Source: Streptomyces cinnabarinus (lineage in GTDB: Bacteria; Actinomycetota; Actinomycetes; Streptomycetales; Streptomycetaceae). Taken from it: a DNA stretch of 64,000 bases. Within the stretch, counting starts at the first letter, position 1. Each line of letters opens with the position of its first letter. The position numbers and the translations under genes were made by a program. The notes beneath the pieces are model-generated. The model was not told the DNA's origin. It saw only the letters and a list, made by a program, of their open reading frames with translations, and made no database searches. Location of the stretch: NCBI RefSeq assembly GCF_027270315.1, contig NZ_CP114413.1, positions 3,782,001-3,846,000 on the forward strand, written 5' to 3'. This document shows, in pieces, positions 45,529 through 54,070 of this stretch.

Positions 45529-46941
45529 GTGGTCACGGGGAACGACACGACGGGGGATGCGGTGGACAGCGTCAAGGTCGGGCGGACGGACGACGAGGAG
45601 CGGGCGGCGCGCCGGGACGAGGCCGTGCGGGCCGCCGTGGAACAGGGGCTGCTGGGGCCGGACTGCCCCATCGTGGGCCTGCTGGACGTCACCGGCATCC
45701 GGGAGTCTGCGGCTGCGCTGCGGGCGGCGTTCGACGCGGTCACCGCGCCCGGCACCCCGGTGCTGCACGCCTTCGCGGTCAAGGCGACCCCGCTGGTGCC
45801 GGTGCTGCGGCTGCTGCGCGAGGCCGGGATCGGCGCGGAGGTGGCGAGCCCCGGGGAGCTGGCACTGGCGCGGGCGGCGGGGCTGGCGCCGGAGCGTACT
45901 GTGCTGGACTCGCCCGCGAAGACGCCCGCCGAGCTGCGGGATGCGCTGGCGCTCGGGATCGCGGTCAACGCCGACAACCCGCAGGAGCTGGACCGTATCG
46001 ACGCGCTGATGCGGTCCGCGCCGAGCCGCTCGCCGCTCGGCATACGGGTCAACCCGCAGGTGGGCGCGGGTGCCATCGAGGCGCTGTCGACGGCGACGGC
46101 CACCTCGAAGTTCGGGGTGGCGCTGCGCGACGAGGGGGCGCGGGAGTGGGTGGTGCGGGCGTATCTGGAGCGGCCGTGGCTGACCCGGCTGCACGCGCAC
46201 ACCGGCTCCCAGGGCGTCCCGCTGTCGCTGATGGCGCGGGGCGTGGCGGAGACGTACGCGCTGGCCGAGGAGATCAACGAACGGCTCGGGCGGCGGCAGA
46301 TCGGCACCGTCGACATCGGCGGCGGACTGCCGGTGAACTTCTCCTCCGACGCCACCACTCCGACGTACGCGCAGTACGCGCGACTGCTGAGCGAGGCGGT
46401 ACCGGGGCTGTTCGATGGGCGGTACGGACTGGTCACCGAGTTCGGGCGGTCGCTGCTGGCCAAGCACGGGACGGTGCTGGCGCGGGTGGAGTACACCAAG
46501 AGCGCGGGCGGGCGGGCGGTCGCGGTGACGCACGCGGGCGTACAGGTGGCCACGCGGACGGTGTACGCGCCGGCGGCCTGGCCGCTGCGGATCGCCGCGT
46601 ACGACGCGAAGGGGCGGCCGAAGACGGGGGCCGAGGTGGTGCAGGACGTGGCCGGGCCCGCCTGTTTCGCCGGTGACCTGCTGGCCGAGGCGCGGGCGCT
46701 GCCGCGCCTTGAGCAGGGGGATCTGGTGGCGGCGCTGGACACGGGCGCGTACTACTTCGCGCACCACTACGCATACAACTCCCTGGCCCGGCCCGGCATT
46801 CACGGCTTCGTGCCGGACGGTTCCGGGGGTGTCGCCTTCGCGACGGTCCGGGCGGCGCAGAGCCTCGACGCGATCGTGGCCGAAGCCGGCGGGGCGCACG
46901 CGTCCGCGCTCACCACCCTCCGCGCACCCGGAAACCCTTGA
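45529..46941 (+). CDS. PLP-dependent decarboxylase, LysA/ornithine decarboxylase fold
   Basis: A 470-residue alanine-racemase-fold decarboxylase. The PLP lysine is K85 in HAFAVKATP. The glycine-rich PLP phosphate site is DIGGGLPVNF, the EFGRSLLAKHG segment binds cofactor, and GPACFAGDLL is at the usual active-site Cys position. GAYYFAHHYAYNS closes the fold. Activity on diaminopimelate or another amino acid is possible, but specificity is not clear. It is divergent from hutU. GTG 45529 gives full length; GTG 45562 has the better GGGGGA ribosome site. Probably not the housekeeping lysA. Confidence 0.8.
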   Translation: MVTGNDTTGDAVDSVKVGRTDDEERAARRDEAVRAAVEQGLLGPDCPIVGLLDVTGIRESAAALRAAFDAVTAPGTPVLHAFAVKATPLVPVLRLLREAGIGAEVASPGELALARAAGLAPERTVLDSPAKTPAELRDALALGIAVNADNPQELDRIDALMRSAPSRSPLGIRVNPQVGAGAIEALSTATATSKFGVALRDEGAREWVVRAYLERPWLTRLHAHTGSQGVPLSLMARGVAETYALAEEINERLGRRQIGTVDIGGGLPVNFSSDATTPTYAQYARLLSEAVPGLFDGRYGLVTEFGRSLLAKHGTVLARVEYTKSAGGRAVAVTHAGVQVATRTVYAPAAWPLRIAAYDAKGRPKTGAEVVQDVAGPACFAGDLLAEARALPRLEQGDLVAALDTGAYYFAHHYAYNSLARPGIHGFVPDGSGGVAFATVRAAQSLDAIVAEAGGAHASALTTLRAPGNP

Positions 46942-47110
46942 CGCACTCCTACGGATCCGCGGTTCAACGGGACCGGAAACATGGTCAGTTGACCCACCCT
47001 AGTCATCCGTCGCATGTTCCGCCGGAAAATGCCATATCCCTCACTCCCCGCCCACACGGTGCGTAGTTTCGGCGTCACTCAGCCGAACCCAAGGTGGGAG
47101 GGAAGCCAGG

Positions 47111-47524
47111 GTGCCCGGAATCGACGAGTGTCTGCTGGAGGCCATGCGGCTGCCCGGTGCGCGGGGCGCGGCGCTGGTCGACTGGACCAGCGGACTGGCC
47201 CTGGGCACGGTCGGCGAGTCCCCGGGCGGCGATCCGGAGGCGAGCGCGGCGGAGACGGCCGAGCTGGCCCGGCTGGCCGCGGAGCACCGGGCGTTCGCAC
47301 CGGCCGAGGGGACCGGCGAGGACGCGGACCCGGAGGACGGCACGGATCCGCCGGTGGAGGATCTGATCCTCAGCAACCGGGACAGCTACCACGTGCTGCG
47401 GTTCGTGTGGACGTCGTTCGACAGCAGCGTGTTCCTGCATCTGTGGCTGGGCCGCGAGGAAGGCAATCTCGCGCTGGCCCGGATCCGGCTCGGGGAGCTG
47501 GCCGGACGGCTGGTGCTGGGATGA
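47111..47524 (+). CDS. Roadblock/LC7-like protein, first of operon
   Basis: A 137-residue protein with a Roadblock/LC7 pattern: GARGAALVDWTSGLALGTVG at the start matches GATGVALVDYTSGMALGTMG of the 49153 gene, and the C-terminal VFLHLWLGREEGNLALARIRL matches its last strand and helix. An acidic insert at about residues 60-85 is unusual. Roadblock proteins regulate small GTPases of the MglA/Cvn type in bacteria. GTG at 47111 has GGAGGGAAG upstream. The stop overlaps the next start (ATGA). Confidence 0.75.
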   Translation: MPGIDECLLEAMRLPGARGAALVDWTSGLALGTVGESPGGDPEASAAETAELARLAAEHRAFAPAEGTGEDADPEDGTDPPVEDLILSNRDSYHVLRFVWTSFDSSVFLHLWLGREEGNLALARIRLGELAGRLVLG

Positions 47525-48540
47525 CCGCGCTGCACGCCACCCCGGCCGGTCTGCCGCCCCGGCTGCCGGTGCGGGACCGGAGCACGGCCGCGGAACGGGT
47601 GCCGCGGGGCCTGTCGCCGATGCTGAGCCGGCTCGCCGCCGAGCGGGCCACCGGGGTACTGCTGCGCGAGCGGGGCACGCTGTATCTGGCCGAGGGCCGG
47701 GTGGTGCACGCCGAGAGCCCGGCCGCCCCCGGTCTTGACGTCCTGCTCACCGCGCACGGCACCCTCTCCCCCGCCGCCTGGCGGGACGCCGTCGCCCAGG
47801 CCGACGAACGGCACGGCGCCGCCCGGCTCCTCGTCGACAGCGGGCGGCTCACCCCGGGCATCCTGGAGCTCTGCCATCTGAGCGCGCTGTTCGACGCCGC
47901 GTTCTTCGCGCTCGCGCCCAGCAGCACCCCGGGCCGCTTCCGCTACGGCACCGGGCACTGGCTCGGGCCCGTGCGCCCGGTGCCGGTGTCCGCCCTGGAG
48001 CGCGAGACCCTGCGCCGCCGCGACCTGCTGCACCGCATCTGGCCCGACCCGGACACGGACAGCGCGCCCCTGGCCCGCGCCGACCCGCCCCGGGTCCCGG
48101 TTCTCACCGCCCGCCAGCAAGCCGTGGTAGCCCTGCTGGACGGCGTCCGCACGGCGTCGGACATAGCGCGCGCCCTGGGCCGTCCGACGTTCCACACCCT
48201 GGTGGACATACGACGCCTGGCAGCGGCGGGCGTCCTGAGGCCACGCCCCGAGACTCCCGACCCGGGCCCGCGGGTCCCGGCGCCCGCCGAGCATCCCGCG
48301 GCCGACGCCACCCGGAGCGCCCCGCCCGACCCTGCGCCGCCCGACCCGGCAGCGCCCGCCTGGGCACCCCACCACGGCGACGCCGCCCGGAGCGCCCCGC
48401 CGTCCCCGGCCGCCGCGCCCCCGCCGCTGCCCGTGCGAGCGGGCCACCCGAACCCCCCGTCCCCCGCGGAGCGCCTCGCGCTCGACGACCCCGACGTCGC
48501 CCTGCTGAAGAGAGTCCGGGATGCGCTGGAGGCCCTTTGA
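47521..48540 (+). CDS. DUF4388-like protein with proline-rich C-terminus
   Basis: A 339-residue protein. Residues 34-90 show the DUF4388 (PatA-type) pattern: ATGVLLRERGTLYLAEGRVVHAESP. Residues about 190-240 look like a winged-helix segment (LTARQQAVVALLDGVRTASDIARALG). A Pro/Ala-rich linker and a short final helix (DPDVALLKRVRDALEAL) follow. DUF4388 proteins are often linked to Roadblock and GTPase signalling. It is translationally coupled to the Roadblock gene before it. No catalytic motif is seen. Function unknown. Confidence 0.7.
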   Translation: MTALHATPAGLPPRLPVRDRSTAAERVPRGLSPMLSRLAAERATGVLLRERGTLYLAEGRVVHAESPAAPGLDVLLTAHGTLSPAAWRDAVAQADERHGAARLLVDSGRLTPGILELCHLSALFDAAFFALAPSSTPGRFRYGTGHWLGPVRPVPVSALERETLRRRDLLHRIWPDPDTDSAPLARADPPRVPVLTARQQAVVALLDGVRTASDIARALGRPTFHTLVDIRRLAAAGVLRPRPETPDPGPRVPAPAEHPAADATRSAPPDPAPPDPAAPAWAPHHGDAARSAPPSPAAAPPPLPVRAGHPNPPSPAERLALDDPDVALLKRVRDALEAL

Positions 48541-48559
48541 CCGACAGAGGAGAAACCTG

Positions 48560-49138
48560 ATGGCCGCCGAGGCGCCGATACTCGACGAGCTCCACCGGCT
48601 CAGAGCTCGCATCCCGCAGCTGACCGGCTCCCTCGCGGCCAGCGTCGACGGTCTGGTCGTCGCCGAGGACGCGCCGGACGTGGAGCCGGAGGGCGTGGCC
48701 GCGCTCACCGCCGCCGCGCTCGGGGTGGCCGTACGGCTGTCGGACGTCACCGGCCGCGGGGAGCTGCGTGAACTGCTCGTGCGCGGACGGGACGGCTATG
48801 TGGCGACGTACGCGGCGGGCCACGCCGCCGTGCTGACCCTGCTCGCCCAGGACGACGTCAGCGTCGGCCGGCTGCACCTGGAGGGCCGCCGCGCCGCCGC
48901 CCGGATCGGCGAGCTGGTCGACGAGACGGCGGACGAGACCAAGAGCCGCGCTCCCGCACGGACCCCGGCCACACGGGCGAAGGCCCCGCGGCGCACCGCT
49001 TCCGCCCAGCCGCGCGCCACCGAGCCACGCGCCACCGAGCCACGGGCGACCCAGTCGCGCTCGGCCCAACCGCGCTCCACCGAGCCCCGGACCACACCAC
49101 CGCGATCCACCCAACCGCGCACCAGCACGGAAAGTTGA
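48560..49138 (+). CDS. Roadblock/LC7-like protein with repetitive basic tail
   Basis: A 192-residue protein. Residues 1-125 form a Roadblock/LC7 domain (LTGSLAASVDGLVVAEDA, GYVATYAAGHAAVLTLLA). Residues about 140-190 are disordered and basic, built from five-residue units of type PR(A/S)T(E/Q), encoded by about 15-bp repeats. ATG at 48560 has AGAGGAGA upstream. Lies in the same operon as its neighbours. The tail may bind DNA or acidic partners. Confidence 0.75.
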   Translation: MAAEAPILDELHRLRARIPQLTGSLAASVDGLVVAEDAPDVEPEGVAALTAAALGVAVRLSDVTGRGELRELLVRGRDGYVATYAAGHAAVLTLLAQDDVSVGRLHLEGRRAAARIGELVDETADETKSRAPARTPATRAKAPRRTASAQPRATEPRATEPRATQSRSAQPRSTEPRTTPPRSTQPRTSTES

Positions 49139-49152
49139 GAGGAAAATCCATC

Positions 49153-49527
49153 ATGGCGAACACCGAGACCTCGCTGAAAGAGGCGCTGACCTCGATCGAG
49201 GGCGCCACCGGCGTCGCGCTCGTCGACTACACCAGCGGCATGGCGCTGGGCACCATGGGCGGCGGCAAGAGCTTCGACCTGAACGTGGCCGCCGCCGGCA
49301 ACACCGATGTGGTGCGCGCCAAGATGCGCACCATGGAGCATCTCGGCCTCAAGAGCGAGATCGAGGACATCCTGATCACCCTGGCCGACCAGTACCACAT
49401 GATCCGCCTGATCAAGGGCCGCAGCGGCAACGGCCTCTTCCTGTACCTGGTGCTCGACGCCAAGCGGTCCAACCTGGCGATGGCCCGCCACCAGCTGAGG
49501 AGGATCGAGCAGGACCTGGAGGTCTAG
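49153..49527 (+). CDS. Roadblock/LC7 domain protein
   Basis: A 124-residue single-domain Roadblock/LC7 protein: GATGVALVDYTSGMALGTMGGG, then IEDILITLADQYHMIRLIKG and GLFLYLVLDAKRSNLAMARHQL. It is close to the first gene of this operon in sequence and to the CvnB-type component of Streptomyces conservons. ATG at 49153 has GAGAGGAAA upstream, 14 bases after the previous stop. No GTPase, DUF742 or histidine kinase gene accompanies it here. Confidence 0.88.
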   Translation: MANTETSLKEALTSIEGATGVALVDYTSGMALGTMGGGKSFDLNVAAAGNTDVVRAKMRTMEHLGLKSEIEDILITLADQYHMIRLIKGRSGNGLFLYLVLDAKRSNLAMARHQLRRIEQDLEV

Positions 49528-49536
49528 CGGGCCCGG

Positions 49537-50121
49537 TCAGACCAGCGCGTCGGCGCGGCGGCGGGCCCCGCCCGGGGCCGCGTCGCCCGCCGCGATACCG
49601 GTGCCGCGGTAGGCCCTGACCGCCTTCCCGGCGGGCCGTCCGCCGCGCGCCGTGAGCCAGTCCGCGCGCACCCACAGCAGGGTGTCGTCGGTCCGTTCGC
49701 GGCGGCCGATCCAGGCGGACTTGAGCCAGAGCCCGGTGCCCGCTCCGGCGAGCAGCATGCCGCCCGCCGCGGGCGCCGCGAACGCGCTGCCGAGTGCGGC
49801 CGCGAAGGCGAGCACCAGCCACCAGCGGTGGCCGCGGCGCCAGGCGCGTACGGTCACCGCGCGGTCCTGGAGCACATCGTGCTTGCCCGCGCGGGCCGCC
49901 CCGCTCATGAGGGCGCCGTACCGCCCGCGCCGCCGGTACGCCACCACCGCCGCGGTGACGAGGAACAGCGCCGCGCCCGCCATCACCCCGATCCGGCGCC
50001 CGGTCACCCCGGGCACCAGTACGCCGATCCCGGCCGCGCACAGCCCGAGCCAGAACAGCGGTGCCGCTCCGGCCCGTACGACGACGGCCACCCGAGCGAG
50101 TCCCTGACCTCCGCGTGCCAC
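49537..50121 (-). CDS. Predicted membrane protein of unknown function
   Basis: A 194-residue integral membrane protein. Two helix pairs are visible: around residues 16-36 and 44-62, and around 100-118 and 122-135, joined by a basic cytoplasmic loop (KHDVLQDRAVTVRAWRRGHRWW). The C-terminal third is soluble and basic. No family is recognised. GTG at 50121 has GAGGAGG upstream. It converges on the Roadblock operon with a 9-base gap and no hairpin. Confidence 0.65.
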   Translation of the reverse strand: MARGGQGLARVAVVVRAGAAPLFWLGLCAAGIGVLVPGVTGRRIGVMAGAALFLVTAAVVAYRRRGRYGALMSGAARAGKHDVLQDRAVTVRAWRRGHRWWLVLAFAAALGSAFAAPAAGGMLLAGAGTGLWLKSAWIGRRERTDDTLLWVRADWLTARGGRPAGKAVRAYRGTGIAAGDAAPGGARRRADALV

Positions 50122-50197
50122 GTTCCGCCTCCTCGTCGTCCCGGACAGTGGCCGGGAGACTAGCGGGCGTAGGTGAGACCAGCGTGAGAAGCCCGGC

Positions 50198-51073
50198 TCA
50201 CTCCACGAACAGCCCGCGGGCCGCCGCCCGCGCGTCGAACTCCTCCAGCCGGGCCTGCGCCTCCGGCAGGTCGTCGCACATCGCCTCCAGCAGTACCCGG
50301 CCCAGCAGCATCGGCGCGCAGGCGGTGTCGAAGGCGAGCCCGGTGCCGACGGCCGCGGGCAGCAGCAGATCGGAGGCCCGGGCGACCGGCGCGAAGGCGG
50401 AGTCGGCGACGGTGACCACGGTGAGGCCGGCCTGCCTGGCGTAGCCGAGGGTGTCCAGGACCTCGCGCGGATGCCGGGGCAGTGCGAAGCAGAGCAGCGC
50501 CGAGGCGCCCGCCCGGACGCAGGCGTCGATCCGGTCGTGGACCATCGTGCCGCCCTCGTGCAGCAGCCGGACGTCGGGGTGGACCTTGGCCGCGAAGTAG
50601 GCGAAGCCGTACGCCTGGGAGGCCGCGGCGCGCAGGCCGAGCACCGGCAGCGGGCGGGAGGCGGCCAGCAGCCGGCCCGCCTTCCGCACCGGGCGCGGGT
50701 CGGCGAGCAGCTCCGCCAGATGGCGCAGGTTCTCGATCTCGGCCTCGACGGCCTGCTGGTACTCGTTGTAGGTGCCCGCGGCGGCCACCGGTTCGGCGGG
50801 CGCGACTTCGCGCAGGTGCTTGCGCAGCGCCGGGTAGCCGTCGAAGCCGAGGGCGACGGCGAAGCGGGTCACCGATGGCTGGCTGACCCCGGCCAGTTCG
50901 GCCAGTTCGACGCTGGAGAGGAAGGGCACGTCGGCGGCCCGGCGCACCATGCTGTGCGCGATGCGCCGCTGGGTCGGGGTGAGCCGGTGCCCCTCGAAGA
51001 GCGTCTGCAACCGTGCCGCGGGGGTGTCCGCGGCCCTCGCCGTGCCCTCCGCCGTGTCGCTCTCCGCGCTCAT
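50198..51073 (-). CDS. MurR/RpiR family transcriptional regulator
   Basis: A 291-residue regulator. The N-terminal RpiR helix-turn-helix domain (residues about 18-95) contains LSSVELAELAGVSQPSVTRFAVALGFDGYPALRKHL. The C-terminal SIS domain (about 125-265) contains LGLRAAASQAYGFAYFAAKV and the phosphosugar-type fold. ATG at 51073 overlaps the stop of the lyase gene (ATGA), so the two are co-translated and autoregulation is likely. Inducer unknown; SIS domains usually bind phosphosugars or amino sugars, which is odd beside an ammonia-lyase-like enzyme. Confidence 0.88.
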   Translation of the reverse strand: MSAESDTAEGTARAADTPAARLQTLFEGHRLTPTQRRIAHSMVRRAADVPFLSSVELAELAGVSQPSVTRFAVALGFDGYPALRKHLREVAPAEPVAAAGTYNEYQQAVEAEIENLRHLAELLADPRPVRKAGRLLAASRPLPVLGLRAAASQAYGFAYFAAKVHPDVRLLHEGGTMVHDRIDACVRAGASALLCFALPRHPREVLDTLGYARQAGLTVVTVADSAFAPVARASDLLLPAAVGTGLAFDTACAPMLLGRVLLEAMCDDLPEAQARLEEFDARAAARGLFVE

Positions 51074-52578
51074 GCGCCGTTCCCCCTCCAGATCTCCGTG
51101 AACCGGTCGAGCAGCCGCGCCGCCGCCGTCACGTCGTCCGTGAGCGGCCGGTCGGCCTGGTCGTCGTCGAGCACCGCCTCGGCGAGCTCCAGCGCGCGGC
51201 CCGCCGGAAGTCCCGGCTCGGGCCTGAGGTCGCGCTGGCGCAGCGCCCGTACGGCGGCGACGAGTTCGCAGCCGACGACGAGACGGTACGCGCCGCACGC
51301 GCGCAGCGTCTGCCGGGCGGCGAGCGAGGCGAAACTGGCCTGTTCCTCGACGCCCCGGGAGAGTACAGCGTGGCCGAGGGAGGCGGGCGCCGAGAAGGCC
51401 CGCAGGTCACCGAGGGCGGCCGCGGCGGAGTACTCCAGGATCATCACGCCGGACGAGGCGGGCTCGTGGTCGGCGAGGAAGGGTCTCAGCCGGGTGTAAG
51501 CGGGCTCGTTGAGGGTGGAGAGCCGGGAGGTGGACAGCCGGGCCACCTGGGTGACCGCCAGCCGGAAGTGGTCCAGGGCGAGGGCGAGCCCGGCCTGGTA
51601 GAAGCCGCCGTGGTGGTAGGCGGCCAGGTCGTCGGCCGCGATCAGCGGGTTCTCGGCGGCGGCGTTGAGCTCCACCGCGAGCACCGCCTCCAGGGCGTCC
51701 GCCGCGTCGTGCGCGGGCCCGTGGATCTGGGGCAGACAGCGGAAGCCGTACGGGTCCTGGATCCGGCCCAGCGGAGGTGTGGGCCGGTCCGCGGCACCGA
51801 TCAACTCCCGCATCCGGCGCGCGACTTCGCCGGCACCGCGGTGCGGACGGGCCTGGTGGACGGGGGCGGCGTAGGGCTCGTGCGAGCCGTCGACGGCCAG
51901 CAGCGAGAGGGCGGCGACGACCTGAGTGGCGGCGATGAGCCCGCGCAGTTCGTGCAGGGCGAGCGCGGCCTGGCCGAGGGTGAGGGCGTTGCTGCTGATC
52001 AGGGCGAGCGCGTCGTTGTTGTCGAGCGGCTGCGGCTCGGGGGCGCCGGCGCCGCGCCAGGGATGCTCCCCCACCAGCGCCAGCCCGGCCTGGGCGAGCG
52101 CGGTGAGATCCCCCGTACCGACGGATCCGAACTCGTTGACGACCGGATGCGCCCCGCTCTCCAGCGCCTCGCACAGCGCCGTGACCACGGTCGGGCGGAG
52201 TCCGGCGCCGCCCGCGAGCAGCTGGTTCGCCCGTACGGCGAGCATGGCCCGCACCTGCCGGGCGGGGAGTTCCTCGCCGATGCCGCCCGCGTGGCTGCGC
52301 AGCAGCCGCAGCCCGTGCTCCGCGGCGGCCTCGGTGGGCACGTCCTCGTTCCGGTTGGCGCCGACGCCGGTGGACCGGCCGTAGACGCGTCCGGTCGCGG
52401 CGATCCGCCGGGCGGCGTCCCAGGAGCGGGTGGCCCGCTTCATCGCCTCGTCCTGCGGGACCGGCCGGGCGGCCCCGTCCGCGAGGCGCACCACGTCGGC
52501 GACGGAGAGCCCCCGGCCGTCGAGGAGCACCGACCCGGTGTCCACGACCGCGGGCCCGTCCACGACCGGAGACGACAT
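51070..52578 (-). CDS. Aromatic amino acid ammonia-lyase family protein lacking the MIO Ala-Ser-Gly
   Basis: A 502-residue member of the HAL/PAL superfamily. Conserved features are VYGRSTGVGAN (active-site Tyr), RANQLLAGGAGLRP, the QDPYGFRCLPQIHG segment and NPLIAADDLAAYHHGGFYQAG. At the MIO-forming site the usual GSVGASGDLAPLA reads GSVGTGDLTALA: one residue is missing and the triad is G154-T155-G156 instead of Ala-Ser-Gly (codons at 52111-52119). Thr is not known to form MIO, so ammonia-lyase activity is doubtful. It is first in an operon with an RpiR regulator. Not the hut pathway HutH as far as sequence tells. Confidence 0.8.
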   Translation of the reverse strand: MSSPVVDGPAVVDTGSVLLDGRGLSVADVVRLADGAARPVPQDEAMKRATRSWDAARRIAATGRVYGRSTGVGANRNEDVPTEAAAEHGLRLLRSHAGGIGEELPARQVRAMLAVRANQLLAGGAGLRPTVVTALCEALESGAHPVVNEFGSVGTGDLTALAQAGLALVGEHPWRGAGAPEPQPLDNNDALALISSNALTLGQAALALHELRGLIAATQVVAALSLLAVDGSHEPYAAPVHQARPHRGAGEVARRMRELIGAADRPTPPLGRIQDPYGFRCLPQIHGPAHDAADALEAVLAVELNAAAENPLIAADDLAAYHHGGFYQAGLALALDHFRLAVTQVARLSTSRLSTLNEPAYTRLRPFLADHEPASSGVMILEYSAAAALGDLRAFSAPASLGHAVLSRGVEEQASFASLAARQTLRACGAYRLVVGCELVAAVRALRQRDLRPEPGLPAGRALELAEAVLDDDQADRPLTDDVTAAARLLDRFTEIWRGNGA

Positions 52579-52655
52579 CAGTCCCGAACCCCCATCGACC
52601 GTCGCTCAGCCTTCGAACGTCCAGCGTTCAGCCCTCGGCTATTCAGCCACCAAGA

Positions 52656-52684
52656 ATCTTGCATGACGTTATGCAGCCAGGCAA
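52656..52684 (-). promoter_or_regulatory. Promoter and candidate operator of the lyase-RpiR operon
   Basis: On the minus strand TTGCCT (52684-52679) and CAAGAT (52661-52656) are spaced by 17 bases. The inverted repeat TGCAT-N6-ATGCA at 52660-52675 lies in the spacer and touches the -10, an ideal position for RpiR repression. Confidence 0.5.
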
Positions 52685-52777
52685 CAACGCGGCCCGCCGA
52701 CGGATGCGCCACCCCCAGGTCCAACAGGGGGGATATCCCCAGTGCCCGGACCGCCCCCGCTGCCTACGGTTGTCCTC

Positions 52778-53209
52778 ATGACGGGAATGGACGCGCGGGA
52801 CACCGAGATCAAGAAGGAACTCAACGCCACCTTGCAGGCCCGCAGGGAGCTGGGTGAGGAGTACGAGTCCGCGCTGGTCGACTCGTTCCTGGAGAAGGTC
52901 GACCAGCGCATCGACGGAGCGGTCGAGCGCCGGGTGCGCCGGCAGCTCGCCGAGCAGCAGATGGTGGTGGCCCGGGGCTCCCGGTCACCGAAGCCGACGG
53001 ACTCCTGGGGCGAGCGCTTCGGCTTCGGCATCGTCTCGCTGGTCCTGGCGATCCCGCTGTCCGCCATCGGCGGCGGCGTTGCCCATCTGCCCGGCCTGCT
53101 GGTCGCCTGGGCGGGCATCGTCGGGGTGAACGTCGTGCAGGCCGCCCGCACCCACCCGGACCTGTTCCGCCGCCGCAAGTCCCGGCCGGACAGCGACTGG
53201 GAGAACTGA
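52778..53209 (+). CDS. Small membrane protein with coiled-coil N-terminus
   Basis: A 143-residue protein of unknown function, conserved-looking in style with Streptomyces hypothetical membrane proteins. Residues 5-75 are charged and helical (KKELNATLQARRELGEEYESALVDSFLEKV). Two hydrophobic helices follow (about residues 84-102 and 104-122). A basic tail ends the protein. ATG at 52778 or 52787 could start it; neither has a strong ribosome site. Divergent from the lyase-RpiR operon and convergent with the SDR gene. Confidence 0.7.
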   Translation: MTGMDARDTEIKKELNATLQARRELGEEYESALVDSFLEKVDQRIDGAVERRVRRQLAEQQMVVARGSRSPKPTDSWGERFGFGIVSLVLAIPLSAIGGGVAHLPGLLVAWAGIVGVNVVQAARTHPDLFRRRKSRPDSDWEN

Positions 53210-53217
53210 GCCGGGGC

Positions 53218-53979
53218 TCAGGCCTGCCGGGTGGGCAGCACCATCACCTGGCGCAGATTGACCTGGCGGGACCGGCTCACGGCGTAGGCCACCAGGTCCG
53301 CGACCTCCGCGGAGGTCAGCGTGCCCACCGCCGACACCATGGCGTCCAGCTCGCCGGCCCGCTCCGGGTCGGTGACATGGCCGCGCAGCTCGCTCTCGGT
53401 GAAGCCCGGCTCGACGTTGGTGATCCGGACGTCCTTCGGGCCCAGCTCGGTGCGCAGCGACTGGGAGAGATGGGTCACCGCGGCCTTCGTGGCGCTGTAC
53501 ACCGCGTAGTTGGGGAAGGTCAGATGCGCGGCGATGGAGGAGATGTTCACCAGGTCCGCCGTACGGCCGTCGGCGGCGGCGTCCACAAGGTCGGCGGTGA
53601 ACGCCCGGGTCACGCGCAGCACTCCGCTCACATTGGTGTCGATCATCAGCTGCCAGGCGGCCGTGTCCCCCGCCTCGACGGGGCTCGGCAGCATCACCCC
53701 GGCGGAGTTGACGACCAGGTCGACGGCCCCGTACACCTCGCGCACCCGCCCCGCGGCCACCGCCACGGACGCCTCACCGGTGACGTCCGCCGCCACCGCC
53801 AGCGCCTCGCCCCCGTCGGCCCGGATCTTCCCGGCGAGCGCGTCGAGCCGCTCCGCGCGCCGGGACAGCAGCGCCACCCGCGCCCCGTGCCGGGCCAGCA
53901 GCACGGCGACGGCCTCGCCGATCCCGCTGGCGGCTCCGGTGACGACGGCGGTACGCCCGGCCAGATTCTCGTACGACAT
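53218..53979 (-). CDS. Short-chain dehydrogenase/reductase
   Basis: A 253-residue classical SDR using NAD(P)H. The cofactor motif is TGAASGIGEAVAVLL, followed by VNSAGVMLP. The catalytic residues are S148 in ISSIA, Y161 and K165 in YSATK. The substrate is unknown. ATG at 53979 has GGGAGA upstream. Divergent from an XRE/MmyB-type regulator across a palindrome, a very common pair in Streptomyces in which the regulator controls the SDR. No other catabolic genes are adjacent. Confidence 0.9.
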   Translation of the reverse strand: MSYENLAGRTAVVTGAASGIGEAVAVLLARHGARVALLSRRAERLDALAGKIRADGGEALAVAADVTGEASVAVAAGRVREVYGAVDLVVNSAGVMLPSPVEAGDTAAWQLMIDTNVSGVLRVTRAFTADLVDAAADGRTADLVNISSIAAHLTFPNYAVYSATKAAVTHLSQSLRTELGPKDVRITNVEPGFTESELRGHVTDPERAGELDAMVSAVGTLTSAEVADLVAYAVSRSRQVNLRQVMVLPTRQA

Positions 53980-54070
53980 CGCGGTCTCCCTCGGTCGCGG
54001 CCGGGGCCTCTCCCCGGCGGCACCGCCCACCCTGCGCGCCCGCCGCGGCCGTACCCAGGGCTGAACCTTT

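Noticed and set aside
45529..46941. Naming the decarboxylase lysA
   Set aside because: It has the fold and PLP lysine but sits alone beside hutU, not in a lysine/threonine gene cluster, and its specificity residues were not clear to me.
51070..52578. Calling the lyase gene hutH because of the nearby hut operon
   Set aside because: It lies more than 5 kb from the operon, is paired with an RpiR regulator and lacks the MIO triad needed for histidine ammonia-lyase activity.
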